From positions 66,517 through 130,516 of the forward strand of contig JODI01000015.1 in NCBI GenBank assembly GCA_000720805.1: a stretch of DNA of 64,000 nt, given 5' to 3'. The notes below the pieces were generated by a model. It worked only from the letters and a program-made list of their open reading frames with translations, had not been told where the DNA came from and did no database searches. The DNA comes from Streptomyces violaceoruber. Lineage in GTDB: Bacteria; Actinomycetota; Actinomycetes; Streptomycetales; Streptomycetaceae. The position numbers and the translations under genes are program-made. Positions 33,150 through 42,256 of this stretch are shown piece by piece (the stretch's first letter is position 1; every line of letters starts with the position of its first letter).

Positions 33150-35818
33150 GACGACGGGACATCAGACTCAAACACCTGTCCGTACTGGCCGCCGTGGCCG
33201 CGCTGCTGACCTCCCCGGTCCAGGCGCACGCGGCGCAGTCCGGCCACACGTACCACGTCGCCCCCCGGGGCAGCGACCACGCGAACGGCACGAAGGCCGC
33301 CCCCCTGCGCACCATCGGCGCCTGCCTCGCACGGGTCCGCCCCGGCGACACCTGCCTGATCCACCAGGGCACCTACCGCGAACAACTCACCCCTCCCTCC
33401 GGCACCGAGGGCGCCCCGATCACGATCGCCGCGTACGGCGACGGCCCGGTGACCGTCGACGGCACCGAGAAGGTGACCGGTTGGAAGAACGCGGGCGGCG
33501 GCCTGATCGCCGCCGACACCGACCTGCCGCCCGATCCCGACTTCAACGCGGTGTTCCTGGACAACAACCGTGCGGCGGAGGGCCGTTGGCCCAACTCCGG
33601 TGCCGATCCGCTCAACATCACCTGGGCCGAGGCCGACACCACCTCCACGGACCAGCACATCGACGACACGGATCTGCCCGACGCCGACTGGACGGGCGCC
33701 ACGGTGCACCTGTGGGCGGGGTCCAACCCGTGGGCCCAGCAGACCGGCACGGCCACGGCCTCGGCACCCGGCAAGCTGGACTTCAAGGGCGGCAACTACC
33801 GTTGCACCCCGTTGTGCATGGGCAACCAGCCCTACCGCAACTACTACCTCGTCGGCTCGAAGGCCGCCCTCGACCAGCCGGGGGAGTGGTACTACGACGA
33901 GACGGCGCACCGGCTCTACATGGTCCCCCCGAAGGGGGGCATGGCCGGACACACGGTGACCGCCAAGCACCGCCTGTGGGGCGTCGACCTGAGCGACAGC
34001 TCGTACGTCACCGTGCGCGGCCTGGACCTGTGGGGAACCTCCCTGCGCACGGGCAAGTCCAGTACGGGAGTCGTGGTCGACCGACTGCACGCCACGTACA
34101 TCTCCGAGTACTCCACCCTGCCCATGCCGCCGGACAGCGACCTCGCGATCGAGCCGGCCGAGGGCCACATCGTGGCCTCCCGCATCCTCGACTCCGGCAT
34201 CCAGATCCTTGGCACCGGCAACACGCTGAAGAACAGCGAGATCGCGCAGTCGGCCGGTGACGGCGTCCTGGTGCGCGGCAACGGCAACACCGTCACCAAC
34301 AACTACATCCACGACGTCGGCTGGATGGGCAGCTACACCCCCGGCATCGAGATCAACGGCAACGGTCACACGGTCACCCACAACACGATCCGGCGCACCG
34401 GACGGGCGGCCATCGACAGCGCCTACCAGATCAACGGCACCGAGTACCACGACAACCGCATCGCCTACAACGACATCTCCGAGGCGATGCGCACCTCCCG
34501 CGACGGTTCACCCTTCTACGTGTGCTGCTACCTGAACGGCACCGGAAGCTCCATCGACCACAACACCGCGCACGACTCCAGCGGCCAGAACGGCTACTAC
34601 GTCGACAACTACTCCGGCCACTTCCGGCTGCACCACAACGTGGCCTGGAACACCGGCGCCCGGGGCGTCTACTTCAACGGCCACACCGGCCCGAGCATCG
34701 CCAACGAGGACCACAACTCCAGCTACGGCGTGGGCATCGGTACCGCGTCGTCCGCCCTCGGCGGCGCGACGGACGCGTCCGGCTCGTACTTCAGCAACAT
34801 CATCGGACCCAAGCCGGTCACCGCGACGCAGACCGGCAACCCGCTGCCCATCGTCCGCTCCAACCTGATCAGCGCCACCCCCGGCTACACGAACGCCGTC
34901 AACGGCGAGCTGTGGCTGACCCCCGGATCGCCCGCCATCGACGCGGGCGAGGTGGTCGACGGCATCACCACCGACACCCTGGGCACGGCTCCGGACCAGG
35001 GCGCCTACGAGTACGGCGCACCCATCTGGTCGACCGGCTGCGACCTGCCCGGCTGCCGGCAGCGGGTACGGCACGGCAGCTGGAGCGCCACCGCGAGCGA
35101 CGGCACCGACGCCGCCGTCACCGTCGACGGCGACATCAACACCCGCTGGACGGGCTCCGCTCCGCAGGCCGCCGGCCAGTCCCTGACCGTCGACCTCGGC
35201 GAGAGCAAGACGTTCAACCGGCTCTCCCTCGACGCGGGCCGCGACACCGGCGGTCAGCAGCCGTACGGCTTCACCGTCTCCGTCAGCGGTGACGGCACGC
35301 ACTGGGGCACGCCCCTCGCCCGGGTCTCCGGCCGCTCCTTCACCCAGGACGCGGTCTTCCCCCGCCAGACCACCGCCCGCTACGTACGGATCACGCTCAC
35401 CGAGAGCGGTCCCACGCCGTGGGTCGTCAACGACATCCGGCTGTACGGCGACGGACCCGACGCCGCCTCGACGCTCCAGGCCGAAAAGGCCACGACCGTA
35501 CGAGGAGTGGGACGCGGCACGGCGGCCACCGGAGTCCTCGGATCCGGCGACTGGGTGGCCTTCCGCAAGGCCAACGTCAACGGAAAGCACTTCACCGTAC
35601 GACTCAACTCCACCTGCGCGAAGGGCTGCTCGCTCCAACTGCGCCTGGACGCGCCGGACGGCCCGCCGGCCGCATCGGTGCCCGCCACGGGTACCGGCGA
35701 CTGGCGGGAGCAGGCCGTGACCCTCAAGCGCGAGGTCACCGGCACGCACGACCTCTACCTCGTGGCCAAGGGCGCGGGCAAGGTCGCCGCCCTCGACTGG
35801 CTGACGATCAGGCCCTGA
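33146..35818 (+). CDS. Secreted right-handed beta-helix protein with discoidin and CBM-like modules
   Basis: An 890-residue secreted protein. It has a signal peptide (ending near AHAAQ), an N-terminal HVAPRGSDHANGTKAAPLRTI start typical of pectate-lyase-like folds, and PbH1 repeats through about 230-560 with many NxIxxN rungs. Residues about 630-770 form an F5/8-type C (discoidin) module, and 775-890 a CBM6-like module ending VAALDWLTIRP. It should cut or bind a polysaccharide outside the cell and deliver products for the DUF2264 protein. Catalytic residues are not assignable. ATGA overlap with the preceding gene. Confidence 0.82.
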   Translation: MRRRDIRLKHLSVLAAVAALLTSPVQAHAAQSGHTYHVAPRGSDHANGTKAAPLRTIGACLARVRPGDTCLIHQGTYREQLTPPSGTEGAPITIAAYGDGPVTVDGTEKVTGWKNAGGGLIAADTDLPPDPDFNAVFLDNNRAAEGRWPNSGADPLNITWAEADTTSTDQHIDDTDLPDADWTGATVHLWAGSNPWAQQTGTATASAPGKLDFKGGNYRCTPLCMGNQPYRNYYLVGSKAALDQPGEWYYDETAHRLYMVPPKGGMAGHTVTAKHRLWGVDLSDSSYVTVRGLDLWGTSLRTGKSSTGVVVDRLHATYISEYSTLPMPPDSDLAIEPAEGHIVASRILDSGIQILGTGNTLKNSEIAQSAGDGVLVRGNGNTVTNNYIHDVGWMGSYTPGIEINGNGHTVTHNTIRRTGRAAIDSAYQINGTEYHDNRIAYNDISEAMRTSRDGSPFYVCCYLNGTGSSIDHNTAHDSSGQNGYYVDNYSGHFRLHHNVAWNTGARGVYFNGHTGPSIANEDHNSSYGVGIGTASSALGGATDASGSYFSNIIGPKPVTATQTGNPLPIVRSNLISATPGYTNAVNGELWLTPGSPAIDAGEVVDGITTDTLGTAPDQGAYEYGAPIWSTGCDLPGCRQRVRHGSWSATASDGTDAAVTVDGDINTRWTGSAPQAAGQSLTVDLGESKTFNRLSLDAGRDTGGQQPYGFTVSVSGDGTHWGTPLARVSGRSFTQDAVFPRQTTARYVRITLTESGPTPWVVNDIRLYGDGPDAASTLQAEKATTVRGVGRGTAATGVLGSGDWVAFRKANVNGKHFTVRLNSTCAKGCSLQLRLDAPDGPPAASVPATGTGDWREQAVTLKREVTGTHDLYLVAKGAGKVAALDWLTIRP

Positions 35819-35830
35819 CAACGGGATGAG

Positions 35831-35870
35831 CGGGCCGGGCGGCGGGACACGAACCCCGCTGCCCGGCCCG
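35831..35870 (+). terminator. 16-bp GC-rich hairpin after the beta-helix gene
   Basis: CGGGCCGGGCGGCGGG (35831-35846) pairs with CCCGCTGCCCGGCCCG (35855-35870) with one mismatch and an 8-nt loop. It starts 12 nt after the stop codon. Confidence 0.75.
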
Positions 35871-35917
35871 GTCGCGTCCCCGTGGCGCACCGCCGACCGT
35901 CTGCCCAGGTGCCGGCC

Positions 35918-35974
35918 CTGGGGCCCCTTCTGATGGATCTCCGCGGCGTCGGAGGTCCATCAGAAGGGCCCCAG
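35918..35974. terminator. Second, 25-bp hairpin downstream
   Basis: An arm from 35918 to 35943 beginning CTGGGGCCCC pairs with 35950-35974 ending GGGCCCCAG, with one bulge and one mismatch and a 6-nt loop. It follows the first hairpin by 47 bp and together they should stop the operon firmly. Confidence 0.75.
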
Positions 35975-36050
35975 CCGTCGTGCGGTGTGCCGCCGCGTGC
36001 GCCGGAAAAGCAGGTGCGTGCGCCCGCGACCGTCATCTAGCGTTCCTGAC

Positions 36051-36539
36051 ATGCGCGTTGTGTTCACCAAAGGTCCCGGTACGAGCTACGGCATCGCCGT
36101 GCACCGCGAGACAGGTGCGGCGCTCGCCCCGCGCAACGGGCCCGGTGGGCATCCGTATCTCCCGCACGACCTGGTGCACTTCCTCGTCGAGGCGGAGGCG
36201 GGCATCGAACTCGGGGTCTACGGTCGACTGGCCGCCGGAGACAACGGTCTGTTCTGGCCCGCCGACCCGGCAGAGCGCGCCAAGGCCGCCCGGCGCCGCA
36301 GGTCGAAGGGGGCGAAGTCGTCCCCCCGGGCGCAGGCCGACATGGCCAGGTCCGAGGAGTTGGCGGGCATCGCCGTACCCGTGTGGGAGGTGCGGCACGG
36401 CCACGCGAGGGAGCTGCCGGCATATGTGACCACCGGGGAGATCCCCCCGGTGGTCGACCGGATCGTGTCCCGCTTCGACGACCACGCCGACCGCTGGCAC
36501 ACGCTGCCGGTCGGAGGTTCGCTGACCCTGACCTGGTGA
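36051..36539 (+). CDS. Hypothetical protein
   Basis: A 162-residue soluble protein starting MRVVFTKGPGTSYGIAVHRETG. It has a basic stretch near 85-95 (KAARRRRSKGAKSS) and a C-terminus ending GGSLTLTW. No family was recognised and there is no membrane segment or signal. It is a single gene between a terminator and the convergent IclR gene. The ATG at 36051 was chosen because the upstream in-frame part lacks a ribosome-binding site and crosses no conserved sequence. Confidence 0.6.
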   Translation: MRVVFTKGPGTSYGIAVHRETGAALAPRNGPGGHPYLPHDLVHFLVEAEAGIELGVYGRLAAGDNGLFWPADPAERAKAARRRRSKGAKSSPRAQADMARSEELAGIAVPVWEVRHGHARELPAYVTTGEIPPVVDRIVSRFDDHADRWHTLPVGGSLTLTW

Positions 36540-36631
36540 CGCCGGCTCAGTCCGCCTGTTCCGGCACGGTAGGACGCACCGAGATCGGGGACCCGCGTGA
36601 CGGCGGTGTCGCCCCCGTGCCCGAAGAGGCC

Positions 36632-37420
36632 TCAGCGCCAGTCGGGTACGCCTGAGACGGGCGGCAGGTGGGTTTCGACCTTGGCCCGAACCTCCCGCAT
36701 CACCGAGACGATGTGGGCCTCGTGGTCCGGTGTCAGGCGGGCCACCGGGACGGAGCAGCTGATGGCGTCGGTGGCCGGTGCGTCGTAGCGCAGGGCGAAA
36801 CCGAAGCCGGCGATACCGGTCACCGTCTCCTCGCGGTCGATGGAGTGGCCGCGCTCGCGCACCTGGGCCAGGTCGGCGAGCAGGGCGGCACGGTCGGTGT
36901 GCGTGTTCTCCGTCAGGGCGGTCAACGGCCCCTCGGGAAGCGGGAGTTCGTCGTCGGCGCGCTCGGCGAGGAGCGCCTTTCCGAGCGCGCCGGCGTGGGC
37001 CGGTACCCGGCGCCCGACCCTGCTGATCGTGCGCAGGTACTCGTGGGACTCGCGAGTGGCGAGGTAGACGACGTCGGGGCCGTCGAGACGCGCCAGGTGG
37101 ATCGTCTCGCCGAGCGCGTCCGAGGCCTCGTCGAGGTAGGGGCGGACCGCACGGATGCGTCGGTCGCCGTCGAGATAGCTGGTACCGGTGAGGAGGGCGC
37201 GGATCCCGATGCCGTAGAGGGAGCCGGTGGCGTCGGTACGGACCCAGCCGCAGTCGACGAGCGTCCGGAGCAGTTGGTACATGCTGCTGCGCGGGACGCC
37301 GAGGTCCTCCGCGAGCTGGTCCAGACGCGAGGGTTCCTCGCCCCGTGCGGCGAGCAGCTCCAGCAGCGCGACGGTTCGCGCCGCCGACTTCACACCGCGG
37401 ACCCCTCTCCCCTCCGACAT
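36632..37420 (-). CDS. IclR-family regulator of the glucarate locus
   Basis: A 262-residue regulator with an N-terminal winged helix (ARTVALLELLAARG, then RLDQLAEDLGVPRSSMYQLLRTLVDCGWV) and the IclR effector domain with GIAGFGFALRYD and ISCSVPVARLT. It is divergent from the GntP/gudD genes, and a promoter with palindromic element lies between. It probably senses glucarate or a downstream acid. ATG 37420 starts MSEGRGVRGVKSA. Confidence 0.88.
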   Translation of the reverse strand: MSEGRGVRGVKSAARTVALLELLAARGEEPSRLDQLAEDLGVPRSSMYQLLRTLVDCGWVRTDATGSLYGIGIRALLTGTSYLDGDRRIRAVRPYLDEASDALGETIHLARLDGPDVVYLATRESHEYLRTISRVGRRVPAHAGALGKALLAERADDELPLPEGPLTALTENTHTDRAALLADLAQVRERGHSIDREETVTGIAGFGFALRYDAPATDAISCSVPVARLTPDHEAHIVSVMREVRAKVETHLPPVSGVPDWR

Positions 37421-37462
37421 GAGCCCATCGTAGATCCGCGGGAATCCGTTTCCGCCTACCCA

Positions 37463-37524
37463 TTGACCCGTCCCGTTCACCCATCTAGCCTCCATCTGCA
37501 TACGTAGACGGTGTCTGTATACAG
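37463..37524 (+). promoter_or_regulatory. Promoter and probable IclR operator of the glucarate operon
   Basis: TTGACC (37463-37468), 17-nt spacer and TAGCCT (37486-37491) are followed by TCTGCATAC (37495-37503) and TCTGTATAC (37514-37522), a direct repeat 19 bp apart. The second forms the perfect palindrome CTGTATACAG (37515-37524). The elements sit over the predicted start site. Confidence 0.55.
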
Positions 37525-37526
37525 GG

Positions 37527-37760
37527 ATGATATTCGTGACAGGGATCAGCGCGGAGGTCGCGGAGGCCACTGAGGTCGCCGGGCCACTCCGTGACGGAAT
37601 GGTGAGCGGGGTGCCGTCCTTCCCGCTCGCCGGCTTCCGGTACGACGGCGGCCTCGACCTCGACGCCCCGGGCGGTAGGCCGGGCCACGGTGGAGGTCGC
37701 CGACGGGCGGCTGCCGGCCGTCGCGGGCATCGGACACGGCTCGGCGCCGGACGACCACCC
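37527..37760 (+). pseudogene. Decayed 5-dehydro-4-deoxyglucarate dehydratase (kdgD-type) remnant
   Basis: The first frame (37527-) reads LRDGMVSGVPSFPLAGFRYD and then GGLDLDA, which resembles the N-terminus of KDG dehydratases (a FPLT-F-x-DG-S-L-D-L-D pattern). A second frame (from 37687) reads TVEVADGRLPAVAGIGHGSA, like the conserved segment about 45 residues further on. The DNA between is missing and the frame shifts, and nothing after it fits. The position directly before the glucarate transporter and gudD supports the reading. The identification is by eye. Confidence 0.55.
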
Positions 37761-38025
37761 GTTTGACGAACCCGGGCGAACCTCGCGCCCACCCGGCGAA
37801 TCCGCGGGCGCGCGGTGTCCGCCGGATGAGCAGCGGCCCGGGTCGGGAGCGGTCCGGGTCCGCAGTGGCCCCGAGACGGTCGTACGTCCTCCCGCGCCGC
37901 CACATCCATCAGCGCCCCACCGCTCCACCGGGGCATGCGGCCGACCACGCAGCACACCGATCGAGCCGTAGGCGGAGCCGACAGCGCCGCCCACCGCTCA
38001 CTGAACAGTTCAAAGGGGAACTGCC

Positions 38026-39363
38026 ATGCCTCTCCTCGTAGTAGGAGTAAGTGTTCTGATCCTGCTTCTCCTCATGACGAGGCTGAGGCTCAACGGCTTC
38101 GCGGCGCTTTTGCTGGTGGCGGTCGGCGTCGCACTGGTCCGGGGAATTCCGGTGGCTACCATCCCGGACGTCCTGTCCGAAGGCATCGGCGGCCAGATCG
38201 GCGACACCATGCTCACCATCGGACTCGGCGCCATGGTCGGCCGCGTCATGGGGGACTCCGGTGCCGCACAGCGGATAGCCGGCAAGCTCCTCGACGCGTT
38301 CGGGCCCCGCTGGGTCCAGGTCGCCATGGTGGTCACGGCCATGCTGATCGGCGTGACCATGTTCTACGAGGTCGCCTTCATCATCATCGTGCCGATCGCG
38401 TTCACCCTGGTCAGAGTCACCGGGACGAAGCTGCTGTGGGTCGGTCTGCCGATGTCCATCGCCCTGTCCACCATGCACAGTTTCCTGCCGCCGCACCCCG
38501 GCCCCACCGCCGTCGCCGCGACCTTCCACGCCTCCGTCGGTCTGACGCTGTTCTACGGCCTGTTCATCGCCGTTCCCGCCGGTGCGCTCATCGCACTGAC
38601 CTGGCCCCGCCTTCCGTTCGTCCAGGCGATGAACCCCTCCATCCCCAAGGGACTGGTCAGCGAGCGTGAGTTCACCGACGAGGAGATGCCCTCGCTGAGC
38701 TGGTCGCTGTTCGTGGCCCTGTTCCCGGTGGCGCTCATCGTCGCCGCCGCCGTGACCGACATGGCCACCTCCACCGAGAGCCCGTTCCTGAACGTCGTCG
38801 CCTTCGTCGGTTCGGCACCGATCGCGCTGCTGCTGACCCTGTGCCTGGCGATCTGGGCGTTCGGGCCGCGCATCGGCCGGAGCCTGGAGGAGGTCGGCGC
38901 CTCCTGTACCTCGGCGGCCCAGGCGATGGCGATGATCCTCCTGGTGATCGGCGCCGGCGGGGCCTTCAAGAACGTCCTCGTCGAGGGCGGGATCTCCGAC
39001 TACATCAAGGACGTCACGGACGGCTGGTCCATCTCGCCGATCATCCTCGCCTGGCTCGTCGCCGTCATCCTCCGCATAGCGCTCGGTTCGGCGACGGTCG
39101 CCGTCGTCACGGCCTCCGGCGTGGTCCTGCCGCTCCTGGCGGGCAGTGGGGTGCACCCCGAGATGATGGTGCTCGCCGTCGCCTGCGGTTCCATCGCCTG
39201 CTCCCATGTCAACGACCCGGGATTCTGGCTGTTCAAGGAGTACTTCAACCTCTCCGTCATCGAAGCGATCAAGGTCCGTACCAGCTATACGACAGTCCTC
39301 GCCGTCCTCGGCCTGGGCGGCGTGCTGGTGTCCGAGTGGGCCCTCGACGTCCTCAGTCTCTGA
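38026..39363 (+). CDS. GntP-family gluconate/glucarate permease
   Basis: A 445-residue membrane protein with about 12 hydrophobic segments. It carries the GntP signatures PHPGPTAVAATFHASVG and ACGSIACSHVNDPGFWLFKEYF. It imports sugar acids with protons. With gudD immediately downstream the substrate is probably D-glucarate, although most GntP members take gluconate. ATG 38026 has GGGGAA about 7 bases upstream. Confidence 0.9.
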   Translation: MPLLVVGVSVLILLLLMTRLRLNGFAALLLVAVGVALVRGIPVATIPDVLSEGIGGQIGDTMLTIGLGAMVGRVMGDSGAAQRIAGKLLDAFGPRWVQVAMVVTAMLIGVTMFYEVAFIIIVPIAFTLVRVTGTKLLWVGLPMSIALSTMHSFLPPHPGPTAVAATFHASVGLTLFYGLFIAVPAGALIALTWPRLPFVQAMNPSIPKGLVSEREFTDEEMPSLSWSLFVALFPVALIVAAAVTDMATSTESPFLNVVAFVGSAPIALLLTLCLAIWAFGPRIGRSLEEVGASCTSAAQAMAMILLVIGAGGAFKNVLVEGGISDYIKDVTDGWSISPIILAWLVAVILRIALGSATVAVVTASGVVLPLLAGSGVHPEMMVLAVACGSIACSHVNDPGFWLFKEYFNLSVIEAIKVRTSYTTVLAVLGLGGVLVSEWALDVLSL

Positions 39364-39432
39364 ACCGGGAAGACTCCCGAACCGCAAAGAACCCCCGCCC
39401 CCCATCACCTCAGCACCGCAGAAGGGCAGCCC

Positions 39433-40767
39433 ATGAGCATCGGACAGCCGACCGTCACGGCGTTCTCCGTCTACCCGGTCGCCGGCCGGGACAGCATGGA
39501 GCTGAATCTCTCCGGCGCGCACGGGCCCTACTTCACCCGCAACATCGTCGTCCTCACCGACTCCGAGGGCCGTACCGGACTGGGGGAGGTGCCCGGCGGC
39601 GAGAAGATCACGCAGACCCTGCGTGATGCCGAACCCCTCGTCGTCGGGGCGAAGGTGGGCGACTACAAGCGCGTCCTGCGTGAGATCGGCGACCGGTTCG
39701 CCGACCGGGACGCCGGCGGACGGGGCGCGCAGACCTTCGACCTGCGGACCACCGTCCACACCGTCACCGCCGTCGAGTCCGCGCTGCTCGACCTGCTCGG
39801 GCAGCACCTCGACGTGCCCGTCGCCGCGCTCCTGGGCGACGGTCAGCAGCGGGACGCGGTACGGGTACTGGGCTACCTCTTCTACGTCGGCGACCCGGAC
39901 CGGACCGACCTGGAGTACGTCCGCGAACCCGGCTCCCCGGTGGAGTGGTACCGGATCCGGCGCGAAAAGGCCCTGTCGCCGGAGGCGATCGTCCGGCAGG
40001 CCGAGGCGGCGTACGACCTCTACGGCTTCCGGGACTTCAAGCTCAAGGGAGGTGTCCTCGAAGGGGCCGAGGAGGTCGCGGCCGTACGCGCCCTCAAGGA
40101 CCGCTTCCCCGAGGCCCGGATCACCCTCGACCCGAACGGCGCGTGGTCGCTGCGCGAGGCGGTCGAGCTGTGCCGGCCCCTGGTCGGCACGCTCGCCTAC
40201 GCCGAGGACCCCTGCGGAGCGGAAGGCGGCTACTCCGGACGGGAGATCCTGGCCGAGTTCCGTCGCGCCACCGGCCTTCCCACCGCGACCAACATGATCG
40301 CCACGGACTGGCGTCAGATGACTCATGCCCTGGCCCTCCAGTCGGTCTCCATCCCGCTGGCCGACCCGCACTTCTGGACCATGCAGGGTTCGGTCCGCGT
40401 GGCGCAGCTGTGCAACGCGATGGGCCTGACCTGGGGCTGCCACTCCAACAACCACTTCGACATCTCGCTGGCCATGGTGACCCACTGCGGTGCCGCGGCC
40501 CCCGGCGAGTACAACGCCCTGGACACCCACTGGATCTGGCAGGAAGGGCTGGAACGGCTCACCACCGCTCCTCCCCGCATCGTCGACGGCGAGATCCCCG
40601 TCCCCGACGCCCCGGGGCTGGGGGTGAACCTCGACATGGACCGGCTCCTGGCGGCCCACGACCTCTACCAGCAGAAGGCGCTGGGGGCTCGCGACGATGC
40701 GGTCACCATGCAGTACCTGATCCCCGGCTGGGAGTTCGACGGCAAGCGCCCCTGCCTGGTCCGGTAG
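39433..40767 (+). CDS. gudD: Glucarate dehydratase
   Basis: A 444-residue enolase-superfamily enzyme. The catalytic KxK lies in [17 protein letters not shown], metal ligands in DPNGAW and EDPCGAE, and the catalytic His in [15 protein letters not shown]. This combination is specific to the glucarate dehydratase subgroup. It converts D-glucarate to 5-dehydro-4-deoxy-D-glucarate. The next enzyme is only present upstream as a broken gene, so that step must be supplied from elsewhere or be lost. ATG 39433 follows GAAGGGCAG. Confidence 0.93.
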   Translation: MSIGQPTVTAFSVYPVAGRDSMELNLSGAHGPYFTRNIVVLTDSEGRTGLGEVPGGEKITQTLRDAEPLVVGAKVGDYKRVLREIGDRFADRDAGGRGAQTFDLRTTVHTVTAVESALLDLLGQHLDVPVAALLGDGQQRDAVRVLGYLFYVGDPDRTDLEYVREPGSPVEWYRIRREKALSPEAIVRQAEAAYDLYGFRDFKLKGGVLEGAEEVAAVRALKDRFPEARITLDPNGAWSLREAVELCRPLVGTLAYAEDPCGAEGGYSGREILAEFRRATGLPTATNMIATDWRQMTHALALQSVSIPLADPHFWTMQGSVRVAQLCNAMGLTWGCHSNNHFDISLAMVTHCGAAAPGEYNALDTHWIWQEGLERLTTAPPRIVDGEIPVPDAPGLGVNLDMDRLLAAHDLYQQKALGARDDAVTMQYLIPGWEFDGKRPCLVR

Positions 40768-40799
40768 GCGAGACCTGGCTGGTCGTTCGTCCGACAGAG

Positions 40800-40822
40800 C
40801 CCCGCAGGAATGTCCTGCGGGG
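40800..40822 (+). terminator. Perfect 10-bp hairpin after gudD
   Basis: CCCCGCAGGA (40800-40809) and TCCTGCGGGG (40813-40822) pair perfectly around ATG. It lies 32 bp after the gudD stop. No U run follows. Confidence 0.8.
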
Positions 40823-40840
40823 CGGCAGGGCACCAGGGTG

Positions 40841-40880
40841 ATGAACTGAACCGGAGCTGTATGGACTGAACCGGAGCTGT
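40841..40880. repeat. 20-bp tandem repeat before the NAD kinase gene
   Basis: Two adjacent 20-bp units (40841-40860, 40861-40880) differ at one base and share CTGAACCGGAGCTGT. They lie 48 bp upstream of the NAD kinase start, where a regulator could bind. Confidence 0.8.
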
Positions 40881-40927
40881 GCCGGGCAGGGTGCGGTGGT
40901 TGCCGGTGAGATCTCTTGGAGGCACAG

Positions 40928-42001
40928 GTGACGGTGGGTCGGGTCGGCCTGGTCGTACACGGCGGCCGTCCGGAGGCCGTGGAGGCGGCCCGGGTGGTTC
41001 GCGCATGGTGCGAGGAGTACGACGTGCCGTGCACGGACATCGACGTGTGGAACGAGGGTGAGCGGCGCAGCGCCCATGAGGAGGTCGAGGCCGCCCGCGA
41101 CCCCGACCTGATCGTCACCCTCGGCGGCGACGGCACCTTTCTGCGCGGTGCGCGCCTCGCCGCGCAGAACGACGCGCTGGTGCTGGGCGTCGACCTGGGG
41201 CGGGTGGGTTTCCTGACGGAGGTGTCGGCCGCCGGGGTGCGTGCGGCGCTGGACGCGGTACGCGAAGAGCGGCTCGCGATCGACAGCCGCATGCTGCTCA
41301 CCCTGCGGGCCTCCCGCCGCCTGGAAGTACCGGCGGACATGGAGGCATGGGTGAAGTACGGCCGCGGACCGCTCCTGCCACCTCCTCAGGTGCGCCCCGA
41401 CTGCGAGGTCGACGCCGAGTGGGGCATCGCCCTGAACGTCACCGCGCTCAACGACATCGTCCTGGAGAAGCTGGCCAGGGACCGGCAGGTGTCGGTCGGG
41501 GTCTACATCTCCGGCCGGCTCCTGGCGTCGTACTCGGCCGACGCGTTGCTGGTGGCGACCCCGACCGGATCGACCGCCTACAGTTTCGCCGCCGGCGGCC
41601 CCGTCGTCTCGCCCCGCGCGGAAGCCCTCGTCTTCACGCCGGTCGCCCCGCACATGGCGTTCGACCGATCGGTGGTCACGGCCCCCGACGAGCCCGTCGG
41701 GTTGCGTGTCCTCGAACGCTCGGGCCCGGCCGCCGTCAGCATCGACGGCCAACTGCGGGGCGTTCTCGGTCCGGGGGACTGGATCGGCGTCTACGCCGCC
41801 CCGCGCCGGCTTCGGGCCGCCCGGCTCGGGCCGATGGACTTCTACGGCCGGCTGCGCGAGCGCATGAACCTGACCGACGCGCCGGCCGCGGTCGCCGACG
41901 GCTCCCCCGCACCGCTCTGGTCGGTGACCTCACCTCCGCCGGGCGACCTCGCGCATCTGTCGTTCCTGACGACGGCGGACGGTCCGCCCCCGCTGCGGTG
42001 A
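40928..42001 (+). CDS. nadK: NAD kinase
   Basis: A 357-residue ATP-NAD kinase. The GGDGT motif is in VTLGGDGTFLRGARLA, the conserved NE/D region in NVTALNDIVLEKLA, and TPTGSTAYSFAAGGPVVSP is fully conserved. It is longer than usual, with an insertion around residues 140-165 and an extra C-terminal tail after about 310. GTG 40928 is chosen because TTGGAGG lies 6 bases before it. It phosphorylates NAD+ to NADP+. Streptomyces often have two NAD kinases; this may be the accessory one. Confidence 0.88.
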   Translation: MTVGRVGLVVHGGRPEAVEAARVVRAWCEEYDVPCTDIDVWNEGERRSAHEEVEAARDPDLIVTLGGDGTFLRGARLAAQNDALVLGVDLGRVGFLTEVSAAGVRAALDAVREERLAIDSRMLLTLRASRRLEVPADMEAWVKYGRGPLLPPPQVRPDCEVDAEWGIALNVTALNDIVLEKLARDRQVSVGVYISGRLLASYSADALLVATPTGSTAYSFAAGGPVVSPRAEALVFTPVAPHMAFDRSVVTAPDEPVGLRVLERSGPAAVSIDGQLRGVLGPGDWIGVYAAPRRLRAARLGPMDFYGRLRERMNLTDAPAAVADGSPAPLWSVTSPPPGDLAHLSFLTTADGPPPLR

Positions 42002-42256
42002 CCGACCCGATCTCACCGGCGTCGGTCGTGGTGCCCTGGCGGCGGGTGAGGGTCTGGGCGGTGCCGGGGCCGGCCCGGGATCCGGCGGCAGCGACATCAG
42101 GGCGGTGAGCACCCGGTCACGCCCGAACCGCGCCATGACCAGGGAGTGCCTACGACGACGGGCGTGTCCGGCCGCTGGGGTCGAAGACGCGCAGGGAGCC
42201 GAGGCCCCTTGGCCGCTGCGGGGGTGGGGGAGTGCCGGCGACTGGCCGCCCACCCT

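Larger units (their letters stand above)
37421..38025. other. 605-bp gap: promoter, pseudogene and untranslated spacer
   Basis: Besides the promoter and the kdgD-type relic, about 250 bp (37760-38010) contain no convincing gene. The GntP gene therefore has a leader of more than 500 nt if it is transcribed from the promoter at 37463. Confidence 0.55.

Noticed and set aside
37909..41340. 1143-codon minus-strand frame across GntP, gudD and nadK
   Set aside because: The three plus-strand proteins are unmistakable; the minus frame has highly repetitive Asp/Gly/Arg sequence typical of antisense shadows.
42002..42256. Possible small gene between nadK and pcaJ
   Set aside because: The 255-bp stretch has only short frames without a start context or family resemblance.
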